A stretch of 64,000 nucleotides of DNA, taken from IMG/VR virus record IMGVR_UViG_3300028388_004484, positions 1-64,000 of that record. The stretch is one strand, 5' to 3'. The stretch is from a virus. Positions within the stretch are counted from its first letter, which is position 1. Each line of letters begins with the position of its first letter. Below the pieces are notes generated by a model, which was given only the letters and a program-made list of their open reading frames with translations, searched no databases and was not told the origin of the DNA. The translations under genes were made by a program, and so were the position numbers. Below, piece after piece: positions 32,382-40,455 of this stretch.

Positions 32382-32410
32382 CTTAAATCAAAAAAGCAAG
32401 TTGTTATCTC

Positions 32411-32497
32411 ATGAAAAAGAAAATTATTTTAAAAAGCGGCCGCAGGATTGTCGAAGATGACTTTCTAGGCTATAAAGAAAAATCATGCATCAATTAA
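32411..32497 (+). CDS. Tiny basic protein
   Basis: 28 residues beginning MKKKIILKSGRRIVEDDF, preceded by AAAAAGCAAGTTG, the leader common to this phage. It overlaps the next gene by 13 bp. Function unknown. Confidence 0.45.
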   Translation: MKKKIILKSGRRIVEDDFLGYKEKSCIN

Positions 32498-32667
32498 GGG
32501 ACAAAATCGAAAAGCGGATTTTAAGAATAATCGAAGCCGAAGGCGAAGCCGATTTTGATGGCAAGGAATTTATTCTTTCGGATTCCTTCGGAGTTATCGC
32601 CGACAAAATAACCCGGGCCATATTCGACGGATCCCTTTTTGAAGAAGATGATAGGTGTGAACCTTGA
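32485..32667 (+). CDS. Small acidic protein (unknown)
   Basis: 60 residues, helical start (QLRDKIEKRILRIIEAEG), acidic end. No family recognised. Confidence 0.5.
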   Translation: MHQLRDKIEKRILRIIEAEGEADFDGKEFILSDSFGVIADKITRAIFDGSLFEEDDRCEP

Positions 32668-32709
32668 AAATTGACAAAGTGGCCGTCCTGGCCGTATAAA
32701 CCAAAAGCA

Positions 32710-33615
32710 ATGAAACTACCATTCAAAAGTATCTCCCCTTCCGTTTTGTGGTTATGGAATAACGACAAAGCCGGCTTCGAAAGCCGGTATTTTCAGAAAT
32801 CCGAAATGGAAAAGACGACCACGCCCGTAGGCTATTTTAAGCGCCGGGTAATGGAAGGAATCTATACGGCGATGACCGACGGCGAAATGCCAGAATCCAC
32901 CGACGTCTTACTTATCATTTCCGCAATGGAAGAAGCGTTCGGCATCGGGCAAATTAATGTCCCCTTCGAAGCGGTTATTCGCGACGCCTTCGGGATACGA
33001 ATTTCGGTCGACAACTTTCTTTCAGCGGATCCTTCCGGCACGCCCAGGCTGGAATACTTCGATATGTCGGCGGCCGGGCGGGAACCCCGGTCGGAAACGT
33101 CGAAGTGGGGCGCCCTTACCTACTGGCGGAAGTTTGGGATAGTGCCGAATACGACATTACATCGCTTCCCGACTTCGGTTAATAAATCGGAAGTAAAAAT
33201 CCAATGGCCGAAGGCCGAATCCTTTACCCTTACATGGGAACCGGGCGACCTTCGACTTCTTGAAGAAGAAATAATCGATACGACCGAAGATATAAGCCGG
33301 CACTACCGGGCCAGCTTAGGCGAATACGGTCCAACGGGGCCTGTGCTTGACGAATACGAAAAGGCGGACGCCGAATATAAGGCCGCGAAAAAAGCCCGGG
33401 AAAACGCAAGGAAAAGGCTATCAGAGGAAATGGCAGCGCACAACCTGGACCGCTTCCGCGCAAACGAAAGGTTATTCTACTTTACTGAAAGGACGACTTT
33501 CGATTTCCCGGAATATGTACGGGAAGCAGAAGCCCGCCTTGAAGAACTTAAGCAGAAGGCGATCGACGCCGGCGACGCCGAACCGAAGCGAACCAAGATC
33601 TTTTACGCACGCTAA
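32710..33615 (+). CDS. Unknown protein, perhaps nuclease-related
   Basis: 301 residues from ATG 32,710, chosen because AAAAGCA precedes it; a TTG start at 32,671 is weaker. The opening SPSVLWLWNNDKAGFESRYF resembles the N-terminus of RecB/Cas4-type PD-(D/E)XK nucleases, and it lies by ERF. The D...ExK core is not clear, so the enzyme call is only a suggestion. A coiled coil lies near 220-250. Confidence 0.5.
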   Translation: MKLPFKSISPSVLWLWNNDKAGFESRYFQKSEMEKTTTPVGYFKRRVMEGIYTAMTDGEMPESTDVLLIISAMEEAFGIGQINVPFEAVIRDAFGIRISVDNFLSADPSGTPRLEYFDMSAAGREPRSETSKWGALTYWRKFGIVPNTTLHRFPTSVNKSEVKIQWPKAESFTLTWEPGDLRLLEEEIIDTTEDISRHYRASLGEYGPTGPVLDEYEKADAEYKAAKKARENARKRLSEEMAAHNLDRFRANERLFYFTERTTFDFPEYVREAEARLEELKQKAIDAGDAEPKRTKIFYAR

Positions 33616-33620
33616 TTTTG

Positions 33621-33692
33621 GACCCCGTGGGCAAGTGGTCAAGCCGTCGGCCTTTCAAGCCGAAGTCGCCGGTTCGAATCCGGTCGGGGTTA
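33621..33692 (+). tRNA. tRNA-Glu (UUC)
   Basis: A full cloverleaf: acceptor GACCCCG/CGGGGTT, D-arm GGC-AAGTGGTCAA-GCC, anticodon arm TCGGC-CTTTCAA-GCCGA, T-arm GCCGG-TTCGAAT-CCGGT, discriminator A, CCA not encoded. The anticodon TTC reads GAA, the dominant Glu codon of this phage. Confidence 0.93.
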
Positions 33693-33712
33693 CTAACTAA
33701 AAGCAAGGTAAC

Positions 33713-34231
33713 ATGAGATTACAGGGAACAGACATTTTCAATTTATCTGGAATGGCCATTATTACAGCACGGCAGCCGAAGAAGGGCGCCGCCGCACAGC
33801 GGATCCTTTTTCAAATGGGATACCGTTATTTGACACGGAAGGGCAATTCGGTTAAGGCTTCCGAAGTCGAAGCGATTTCTATTTTAAAAGATCCGAAAAA
33901 GGCAATGACCTGGACATCTTCGAAACAAATATCCGGGCATTATGCGAACAAAATTCCGGTTGAAGGTCTTGTTTTGATTGGGAAATTATACGAAGCCGCG
34001 AAAAGCCCAATCATTACAAAAAACCGGGCGCCGCTTTATGACTTTATTCGCGAATATCAGCGCGTTCTTCCTTCGGCAAGGGTTCGGCCATTTTCCAGCG
34101 CTTCAGGTAATAGCATCATGGTTATTGACCTTCCTTCTGTCAAAGGATACGAACCTGTTTTCATTTTGGAAAACGAAGGAATGTGCCGCCGCTTTTCTTC
34201 GCACCTTTTAGAAGAAGCCATCGGATCATGA
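33713..34231 (+). CDS. Unknown protein
   Basis: 172 residues, basic and mixed. Opens MRLQGTDIFNLSGMAIITAR. No motif recognised. The AAAAGCAAGGTAAC leader follows the tRNA directly, so both may be on one transcript. Confidence 0.55.
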   Translation: MRLQGTDIFNLSGMAIITARQPKKGAAAQRILFQMGYRYLTRKGNSVKASEVEAISILKDPKKAMTWTSSKQISGHYANKIPVEGLVLIGKLYEAAKSPIITKNRAPLYDFIREYQRVLPSARVRPFSSASGNSIMVIDLPSVKGYEPVFILENEGMCRRFSSHLLEEAIGS

Positions 34232-34686
34232 AGAAAGAAAGCGAAGAATGGAACCGGCTAAATTTAACCGGCCAAGAAATGTACGCCGAAATAAAATCGC
34301 ATTTAATGACGGTTGACGACCTGCTTTGTAATCAACCCTCTGCCCGGGACCTGGAAGCTACGGATGAATGGATCCGGGATGTTCATTCGATGGCCGCACG
34401 CCATGACCATGTGGCAGGCTTAGCGAAAAGCTTCGAAGCGATCCTTATCGCCTATACCATCGACAATATGACGGAAGAAGAATACAAGCGGGTAAAAACT
34501 TCTTCAACTATCTTTACGGCCTACGTCGCAGGGAAATGGCCGAAGGCGGCCGCGGTTATCGAAGAAGCGAAGCATAAAGGAAAAACAATTTTGGCCGCAA
34601 TGGATGACACCCGATCTTTGCTTTCTTCTTTCCGTTCTCTTGCTCAAATGGAAGAAAGCAGTAAAATTAATCAAAGAAGAAATTGA
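34228..34686 (+). CDS. Helical protein (unknown)
   Basis: 152 residues from the ATGA overlap with the previous stop. All helical (MYAEIKSHLMTVDDLL, EEYKRVKTSSTIFTAYVAG). No family recognised. Confidence 0.55.
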   Translation: MKKESEEWNRLNLTGQEMYAEIKSHLMTVDDLLCNQPSARDLEATDEWIRDVHSMAARHDHVAGLAKSFEAILIAYTIDNMTEEEYKRVKTSSTIFTAYVAGKWPKAAAVIEEAKHKGKTILAAMDDTRSLLSSFRSLAQMEESSKINQRRN

Positions 34687-34721
34687 CGTGCTTTTTTTGT
34701 AACTTGAAAACCTGATAAATT

Positions 34722-34841
34722 ATGCCAAATCCCACTACTAACTTTGCAAGTCTTTACAAAAAAATTTTTGACCTAAAATCGAAAACGGAAGAAGAAGAAG
34801 AACCAGAGCAAAATACGGCCGCCGAAGAAGAAAACGAATGA
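34722..34841 (+). CDS. Tiny Glu-rich protein with duplicated 3' end
   Basis: 39 residues ending TEEEEEPEQNTAAEEENE. The last 40 bp of the gene, with its stop codon, are repeated exactly once downstream. Role unknown. Confidence 0.45.
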   Translation: MPNPTTNFASLYKKIFDLKSKTEEEEEPEQNTAAEEENE

Positions 34842-34880
34842 ACCAGAGCAAAATACGGCCGCCGAAGAAGAAAACGAATG
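34801..34880 (+). repeat. Perfect 40-bp tandem duplication
   Basis: Two exact copies of a 40-bp unit beginning aaccagagcaaaatacgg, followed by a partial third start (aaccag). The unit includes the in-frame TGA, so the second copy is untranslated. Exact identity suggests a recent event. Confidence 0.9.
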
Positions 34881-34886
34881 AACCAG

Positions 34887-34909
34887 GGCGCCTTCGGGCG
34901 CCTTTTTTT
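34887..34909 (+). terminator. TTCG-loop terminator
   Basis: GGCGCC-TTCG-GGCGCC then seven T. Confidence 0.85.
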
Positions 34910-34972
34910 GTGCTTATATTATTCCTTTTATTTGTATTCCCGTATATTTATCCTTTGAATATACTATAAACC

Positions 34973-35662
34973 ATGAACAAGCAAGTTATTACAACGGGCA
35001 TTATTATTCTTTTGCTGGGCTTCCTATTTTCTTCTCTTATTGTCATAATCGAAATGAAGGGCCGCATAAGTCGTCTTGAAAACATTCCGGAAGTTATCAT
35101 TAGGGATACGGTATTTTTAAAGGGAAAGCCGGTCCTGGCGGATCCAAAAATAAAGGAAGTCTTAACGGCGATTCATGTTCCGGTAACAGATAAAGCTGCC
35201 CTGGACTCAGTCCGGCTTGAATATGAAAACGCCGTAGACTTTTATCAAAACATCGTCGATCTTTTGGACCGGGAAGTTCGGCATAAAGATTCTATAATTG
35301 ACAATTATACCCTTCTACTTTCTTCCCGGGCTTATTACGATAGTTTATCCGCGGAACTTTACAGCTTTCGGTATAACATAGTTACCGGTGGCCCGCTTCA
35401 CTCCTTTGATTATCAGATCGACGTAAAGAAGGTGACGGAAACCGTAGAAAAGAAAGTGCCGGTTAAGGTATTCCCGGAATGGACCTTTTCGCCGGTCCTG
35501 GGCCTTACCTTCGACGGTTCCCCGCGGGCTTCCTTCGGGGCGATGGTTGGAAAGGATAATTTGAAAGGCGGATTCTTTTACACACCTGCAGCTGGTGGTC
35601 GTAGGGATATTTTAAGCATTTATACCGGGTTCTATATGCCCTTAAATTACAAAATGAAATGA
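34973..35662 (+). CDS. Membrane-anchored, spanin-like protein
   Basis: 229 residues. One N-terminal helix (about 7-27) acts as an anchor; a helical stretch at about 70-120 follows, and the C-terminal 60 residues are beta-rich with Gly/aromatic alternation. It overlaps the holin by 4 bp. Position and topology fit a spanin or other envelope-disrupting protein, but no sequence family is recognised. Confidence 0.5.
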   Translation: MNKQVITTGIIILLLGFLFSSLIVIIEMKGRISRLENIPEVIIRDTVFLKGKPVLADPKIKEVLTAIHVPVTDKAALDSVRLEYENAVDFYQNIVDLLDREVRHKDSIIDNYTLLLSSRAYYDSLSAELYSFRYNIVTGGPLHSFDYQIDVKKVTETVEKKVPVKVFPEWTFSPVLGLTFDGSPRASFGAMVGKDNLKGGFFYTPAAGGRRDILSIYTGFYMPLNYKMK

Positions 35663-36123
35663 GGGTAAGAGACATAGCCCTTTCGTTTTACCCGGACTTG
35701 CTTAAAGGAGTAATGGCCGGCTTCGTAAGTTTTGCCGGATCGTGGTTCCTTCCGGTTTCTAAGTTTATAGCCGCTATTACTATTTTGATAATAGCGGACT
35801 ATATCACCGGAACGAAGGCCGCAAAAAAAAAGGGCGAACGAATTTCTTCCCGGGGAATGCGGCGAACCGTAGAAAAGATTTTTTACTACTTCGCCGCTAT
35901 CATGTTAACACACATGACGCAGCAGATTTTCTTCCCGTGGTTCCCGCTCGTTTATCCGCTCGTTATTTTTATCGCATGGACGGAACTTCGCAGCACGCTT
36001 GAAAATATATCAGAAGTAACGGGAAATAACGTCGCCGCGGTCGTTATTAACCGGATCTTTAAGAAAATACCATGGATTAAAGAACTGGAAACGGAACTGA
36101 AGAAGAAAGATGAAAAAGATTAA
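35659..36123 (+). CDS. Holin (phage holin family 4-like)
   Basis: 154 residues with hydrophobic helices near 15-50 and 75-105 and the motif ADYITGTKAAKKKGE, SSRGMRRTVEKI, typical of the PF05105 holin family. It would open the inner membrane for the amidase encoded 5.3 kb upstream. The ParB-like gene overlaps it by 14 bp. Confidence 0.8.
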   Translation: MRVRDIALSFYPDLLKGVMAGFVSFAGSWFLPVSKFIAAITILIIADYITGTKAAKKKGERISSRGMRRTVEKIFYYFAAIMLTHMTQQIFFPWFPLVYPLVIFIAWTELRSTLENISEVTGNNVAAVVINRIFKKIPWIKELETELKKKDEKD

Positions 36124-36715
36124 ACTAAGCACTCTTAAGCCGAACCCGAATAACCCCCGGGAAATAACTGAAAAGGGCCTTTCCGATCTTCGGAATTCTA
36201 TTAAGGAATTCGAAGAAATGATGTTTTTGCGTCCTATTATCGTTGATGAAAATAACATGATCCTGGGCGGGAATATGCGTTACCAGGGCCTTATCCTTTT
36301 GGGATATAAGGAAATTCCCGCTTCGTGGGTAACACAGGCAAAGGGCCTTACCGAAGAACAAAAGCAGGAATTTATTATCAAAGATAACGTTTCGTATGGC
36401 CGTTGGAATTGGGATGATATCGCTAATGGATGGGAAACGGCGAAGTTAAAGTCCTGGGGCCTTGAAATTCCCGGCTGGCTGGGCGAATTTCTACCGGACG
36501 ACGATGACGACGACGACGGGGAAAACGCCGGCGACACGGCCCAGGATAAGCCCAAAGGCGTAATGGGCAACGATTTTTCCGCGCTTGAAATTGTTATGAA
36601 CCACGACAGTAAGCTTTTTGTCCTGGGGATCCTTAATGAGGTGCGGAAAGAAAAGGACCTGGAAAGCTTGGAAGATGCTTTGGTTTTTATTTTTCGTGAA
36701 TATCAAAAATCGTAA
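36110..36715 (+). CDS. ParB/Srx-fold protein 1
   Basis: 201 residues. The N-terminal 90 residues carry the ParB-like fold: LKPNPNNPREIT, RPIIVDENNMILGGNMRYQG. A poly-Asp stretch (DDDDDDD near 131) precedes a small C-terminal part. It is the first gene of a five-gene run ending at terminase. ParB-fold proteins in phages can bind or cut DNA, hydrolyse nucleotides, or act with PAPS-reductase-like partners. Confidence 0.75.
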   Translation: MKKIKLSTLKPNPNNPREITEKGLSDLRNSIKEFEEMMFLRPIIVDENNMILGGNMRYQGLILLGYKEIPASWVTQAKGLTEEQKQEFIIKDNVSYGRWNWDDIANGWETAKLKSWGLEIPGWLGEFLPDDDDDDDGENAGDTAQDKPKGVMGNDFSALEIVMNHDSKLFVLGILNEVRKEKDLESLEDALVFIFREYQKS

Positions 36716-36718
36716 TTT

Positions 36719-37426
36719 ATGAATGTTAAGAAGAAGGCATTAGTTATCGGCGGAACTTCCGGATACGGCGCCGGCATCGCTTCGGTCCTGGAAGCCGCCG
36801 GTTATGAAACGATGGCCGTCGGAAGAAGTAGCACCCCTTGGGTAGATGTTACCAAACCGAAGGAAATTTCCGGCGTTCTAAAAACAATGAGATCCGTCGA
36901 CGTGGTCGTTTATTCCGCGGGAATTGCGATCGGGAAAGATTTTCTTTCGGATAAGGAACCCTTTTACCTTCAAAAGGTAATGAATGTAAATACAGTCGGC
37001 CTTATGTGGGCGCTTCATTACTCCTTTCCTTATCTTAAAGAAAGCCGCGGGCATTTCTTCCACGTCGGCAGTATCGCCGCTTACTTTACTTACCCCGGCG
37101 GCGTGGATTACTGCGCTTCAAAAGCGGCCAGTAATTCGATAATGAAGGGGATCCGCCGCGAATGGTTGGGAACCGGGATCCGGACGACTTCTTTGGAAGT
37201 CGGTTTGGGGAATACGAACTTTCAGGCCCGCCGATACGACGGCAACAAAGAAAAGGCAAAGAAGCATTTCGATGGCGTTCGAATGATCGAACCCGAAGAA
37301 TTAGGGGAAGTCGTTCTTTCCGTTATTCGCCTTCCGGAACATTTGAACATGGACGAAATCATTCTTAAGCCGTTGGATCAGGCTTCTCACGGTTTTACGG
37401 TTAAAAACATTCAAAAACAATTTTAA
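36719..37426 (+). CDS. Short-chain dehydrogenase/reductase
   Basis: 235 residues of the classical SDR fold. The nucleotide loop is GGTSGYGAG (11-19), the central motif is YSAG (65-68), and the active site is Ser118, Tyr131 and Lys135 (YCASK). All catalytic residues are present, so it is probably active with NAD(P)H. The substrate is unknown. It is 3 bp from the ParB gene and 2 bp from the cupin gene. SDR enzymes are uncommon in phage late operons. Confidence 0.88.
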   Translation: MNVKKKALVIGGTSGYGAGIASVLEAAGYETMAVGRSSTPWVDVTKPKEISGVLKTMRSVDVVVYSAGIAIGKDFLSDKEPFYLQKVMNVNTVGLMWALHYSFPYLKESRGHFFHVGSIAAYFTYPGGVDYCASKAASNSIMKGIRREWLGTGIRTTSLEVGLGNTNFQARRYDGNKEKAKKHFDGVRMIEPEELGEVVLSVIRLPEHLNMDEIILKPLDQASHGFTVKNIQKQF

Positions 37427-37428
37427 CT

Positions 37429-38181
37429 ATGCAAGGCTTTAAACTTTTTAACAGCTATTTCGGCCGTCTTATCGACGACGGCGAAGGGACCGTTATTTAC
37501 GGATTCGAAAACTTTACGCCGGACCGGCCAACGCCCCGGGAATTTCACGTTCCAAGCGATGGCGGCTGTTGGGGCTACGTTCATTCCGGGTCGATCGAAT
37601 TAAATCCGGCCGGTGCAAAATATTCGATTACCGTACCCGAAGGCTTTTGGTTTTCGACGCCCGCCGGCTTTGTTGCGAAGGCAGAAACATGGGCGGGAAA
37701 TTTCCGGGTGGCCGTATGGCAGCGGACCGGATATAAAGGGACCCTTTCCATGGGGCAATGGGAACCGGAAGGGCGCCTGAAATATATCGACGGCTGCAAA
37801 GATAGTATCCTTTACGCTCCGATTAAAAAGGGCGATCCGTGCCTAAATGCGCTCTATATGCCGGAAGGTATAAACCAAACGATGCACACGCACCCTTCCA
37901 CCCGGTCCGGCTTTATTATCGTCGGCGGCGCTGTTTGTGAAACGCCGGCCGGGAAAAATGAGATCGAACAACACCACTTGCGCACCGGGCAGATTTTCTA
38001 TTTGAAAACGGATCAGCTTCATAAATTCCGAAGCGACCACGGCCAGGATGTAACCATGAAGCTTATCGCCTATCATCCGGATAGTGACTTCGGGCCGGAG
38101 GATGAAAATCACCCGATGTTAAATAGAACCATCGTCGAAGGGGTATCAGCAAGCTTAATGCCAGAAATCCGAACAAAGTAA
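37429..38181 (+). CDS. Cupin-domain protein
   Basis: 250 residues, apparently two beta-barrel halves. The second half keeps cupin metal ligands: His153-x-His155 (MHTHPSTRSGFIIVGG) and His198 (DQLHKF). The first half has the shape but fewer ligands. Cupins act as isomerases, oxygenases or binding proteins. Pairing with an SDR suggests a small-molecule or sugar-type conversion, which is inference. Confidence 0.75.
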   Translation: MQGFKLFNSYFGRLIDDGEGTVIYGFENFTPDRPTPREFHVPSDGGCWGYVHSGSIELNPAGAKYSITVPEGFWFSTPAGFVAKAETWAGNFRVAVWQRTGYKGTLSMGQWEPEGRLKYIDGCKDSILYAPIKKGDPCLNALYMPEGINQTMHTHPSTRSGFIIVGGAVCETPAGKNEIEQHHLRTGQIFYLKTDQLHKFRSDHGQDVTMKLIAYHPDSDFGPEDENHPMLNRTIVEGVSASLMPEIRTK

Positions 38182-38190
38182 AAAACGATC

Positions 38191-38216
38191 GGCCCGGGTC
38201 AATTTCGGCCCGGGCC
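38191..38216 (+). terminator. Hairpin in the cupin/PAPS gap
   Basis: GGCCCGGG and CCCGGGCC form an 8-bp stem over a 10-nt loop with no T run. It may pause or process the operon mRNA rather than end it. Confidence 0.5.
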
Positions 38217-38232
38217 AAATGAAAGTAAAAGC

Positions 38233-39405
38233 ATGAGGCGAAGAAAAGAAATAGAAAAAAATGTCTTTGAAGCAACAAAGGACCGGATCCGTTACCTTTA
38301 TTCTCGCTTTGATAACGTGGTCGTTTCTTTTTCGGGCGGGAAAGATTCGACGGCCGCGCTGCATATTACCCGGGAAGTGGCGAAGGAGTTGGGCCGCGGC
38401 CCGGTTCATGTCGTTTTCTTTGATGAAGAGGCTATTCACCCGCCGACTATCGAATATGTCGAAAGGGTCCGCAGGGAACCAGACGTAAAACTTGAATGGT
38501 ATTGCCTGCCCCTTCAAAAAGTAAACGCCTGTTCTACAAAAAACCCCTATTGGTATCCGTGGAATCCTGAAAAAAAGGACCTATGGGTGCGCCCGCTTCC
38601 GGAAGATGTTATTACGGATCATCCGCGCTTTAAGAAAGAACTTTCCTTCCAGGAGTTTTCGGAAGTCCTATTTTACGATATTCCGGAAAGCTTTGTTTTT
38701 GTTACCGGGGTCCGGGCGCAGGAATCCTACCGGCGGCAGCAGATCGTTTTAGCTAAAAAGAACGATAATTATATTTCTAGGCTTCGAAAAAATGTCGCAC
38801 ACGCTCACCCGCTTTACGACTGGAAAAGCGAAGATGTTTGGCGCCTCGTTACCGAAACCGGGATCGACTACAATAAGACCTACGATATTTTAAATAAAAC
38901 GAAGCTATACAATAGTTTGCTTTTCCAGCGTGTCGCGCCGCCTTACGGCCAGGAATCGATTCAGAATCTTTGGTTTTACGCCGAATGCTGGCCGGAAATG
39001 TGGCATAAGATGTTAAACCGCGTCCCCGGGGTAGCGACGGCGTGGAGATACGCGAAAACGGAACTTTATGGCGTCGGGGATTTTACGAAGCCCGAAGAAT
39101 TGACATGGAAGCAGTACTTAAATGTTATCGTAAAAAGGTACGGGAATAAGGAACGGAAGATTATTCGGAGAAATATTAATGATATAATAAAGAAGCATTA
39201 CGATAAAACAGATTTAGCGATTCCGGAAGAAAGCAACCATCCGCTTACCGGCGTATGCTGGAAAGACCTTTGCAAAATTGCAACTAGGGGCGATCTAAAA
39301 GGCCGGGCCGCGAACAACTTTGATCTTAAGGCGATCCGGGTCCGGGAAAAGTTGGGAATTGAATCATACGAAGAAGCGTTGAAAATTTATGGAAAAAAGA
39401 AGTAA
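38233..39405 (+). CDS. PAPS reductase-like (IbrA/DndC-type) protein
   Basis: 390 residues. A PP-loop SFSGGKDST (32-40) marks the adenine-nucleotide alpha-hydrolase fold of PAPS reductases. The length and the adjoining ParB-like gene match IbrA, the partner of IbrB, known as co-activators of prophage genes in E. coli. DndC, which adds sulfur to DNA, shares the fold. No sulfur-metabolism genes accompany it. It overlaps the next gene by 17 bp. Confidence 0.8.
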   Translation: MRRRKEIEKNVFEATKDRIRYLYSRFDNVVVSFSGGKDSTAALHITREVAKELGRGPVHVVFFDEEAIHPPTIEYVERVRREPDVKLEWYCLPLQKVNACSTKNPYWYPWNPEKKDLWVRPLPEDVITDHPRFKKELSFQEFSEVLFYDIPESFVFVTGVRAQESYRRQQIVLAKKNDNYISRLRKNVAHAHPLYDWKSEDVWRLVTETGIDYNKTYDILNKTKLYNSLLFQRVAPPYGQESIQNLWFYAECWPEMWHKMLNRVPGVATAWRYAKTELYGVGDFTKPEELTWKQYLNVIVKRYGNKERKIIRRNINDIIKKHYDKTDLAIPEESNHPLTGVCWKDLCKIATRGDLKGRAANNFDLKAIRVREKLGIESYEEALKIYGKKK

Positions 39406-39904
39406 AGAAAATCAGCCGGTTAATAATGTGATCTGGCGGCACCGATCGGAATTAAAGCCAAACGGCTATAACCCTAACGTGGTCGCACCGCCGGAGCTTG
39501 AATTACTGAAAATTTCGATCCTTGAAGATGGGTGGACTCAGCCGATCGTTATTAACTCTGATAACGAAATCGTAGACGGTTTTCACCGTTGGACTGTGTC
39601 CGGCCACCAAGAAGTTTTCGCCATGACTTCCGGAATGGTCCCTACGGTAACGATTATTCCAAAGGATAACGAAAGCCAGCAGATGGCTACCATACGGCAT
39701 AACCGCGCCCGGGGAACGCACGCCGTTTTGAAGATGGCCGATATTGTAGGCGACATGGTCCGGGAAGGAATTTCGGTCGAAGAAATCATGGCCCGGCTAA
39801 AAATGGAAGAAGAAGAAGTTATCCGACTGGCGAATCGAAAAGGGATCCCAGAAAGCGACCTTATCCGGAATTCTGGTTGGTCGAACGCATGGATACCTGA
39901 ATAA
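39389..39904 (+). CDS. ParB-like protein 2 (IbrB-type)
   Basis: 171 residues with the ParB-like core: LKPNGYNPNVVAPPELELLK, then DNEIVDGFHRWTV. Overlap with the PAPS-reductase-like gene supports an IbrAB-type pair. It precedes the terminase small subunit by 11 bp, so it is made with the packaging genes. Confidence 0.78.
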   Translation: MEKRSKENQPVNNVIWRHRSELKPNGYNPNVVAPPELELLKISILEDGWTQPIVINSDNEIVDGFHRWTVSGHQEVFAMTSGMVPTVTIIPKDNESQQMATIRHNRARGTHAVLKMADIVGDMVREGISVEEIMARLKMEEEEVIRLANRKGIPESDLIRNSGWSNAWIPE

Positions 39905-39915
39905 AAAAATGGATT

Positions 39916-40455
39916 ATGAAAAAGGGAACACGATTAACGAAGAAGAAAAAAATAGCAATCGCCGAAGCTATCTGCGCGAAGTATTCGACGGGTAAATATA
40001 CGCTTCAAAGTTGCTGTAAATCGGAAGGTTTGGTCGATACTACCTTTTATTCGTGGTCGAAACAGATACCGGAAGTTGGGGCCGCTTTTAAAAAGGCACA
40101 GGAAGCCGCCAGGGCGAACGAATTTGAAGAACTAAGGGAAATATCCAGAACTACCCTAAAGAAGCGCCTACAGGGATACACGGTAACGGAAAAGAAAACT
40201 TTGTACGTTCCAAGCAAGGACGGGGAACCGGAAATCCGAAGCAGCGAAGTAAGAGAAAAGTATATTCCGCCTTCCGATACGGCCCTTATCTTTTTCCTTA
40301 CGAATAAAGATCCGGAAAATTTCAAGCATCGCCGTGCGGTCGAAGTATCCGGCGAACTTAGCACCGGTTCGACTGTTGACTTTTCGAAGCTTTCTGATGA
40401 ACAAGTCAACCAGCTTTTAGAAATCTTTGAAAGTCAAAACGGCGATAATGAATGA
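39916..40455 (+). CDS. Terminase small subunit (putative)
   Basis: 179 residues: a basic start, then a helix-turn-helix-like segment (YTLQSCCKSEGLVDTTFYSW), then a helical middle that would form the ring. It overlaps the large subunit by 4 bp. It would choose the DNA to be packaged. Confidence 0.75.
   Translation: MKKGTRLTKKKKIAIAEAICAKYSTGKYTLQSCCKSEGLVDTTFYSWSKQIPEVGAAFKKAQEAARANEFEELREISRTTLKKRLQGYTVTEKKTLYVPSKDGEPEIRSSEVREKYIPPSDTALIFFLTNKDPENFKHRRAVEVSGELSTGSTVDFSKLSDEQVNQLLEIFESQNGDNE

Noticed and set aside
34931-34960. Class A promoter before the spanin-like gene
   Set aside because: TTTG is present but the best -7 box is at the wrong distance and the dyad is absent.
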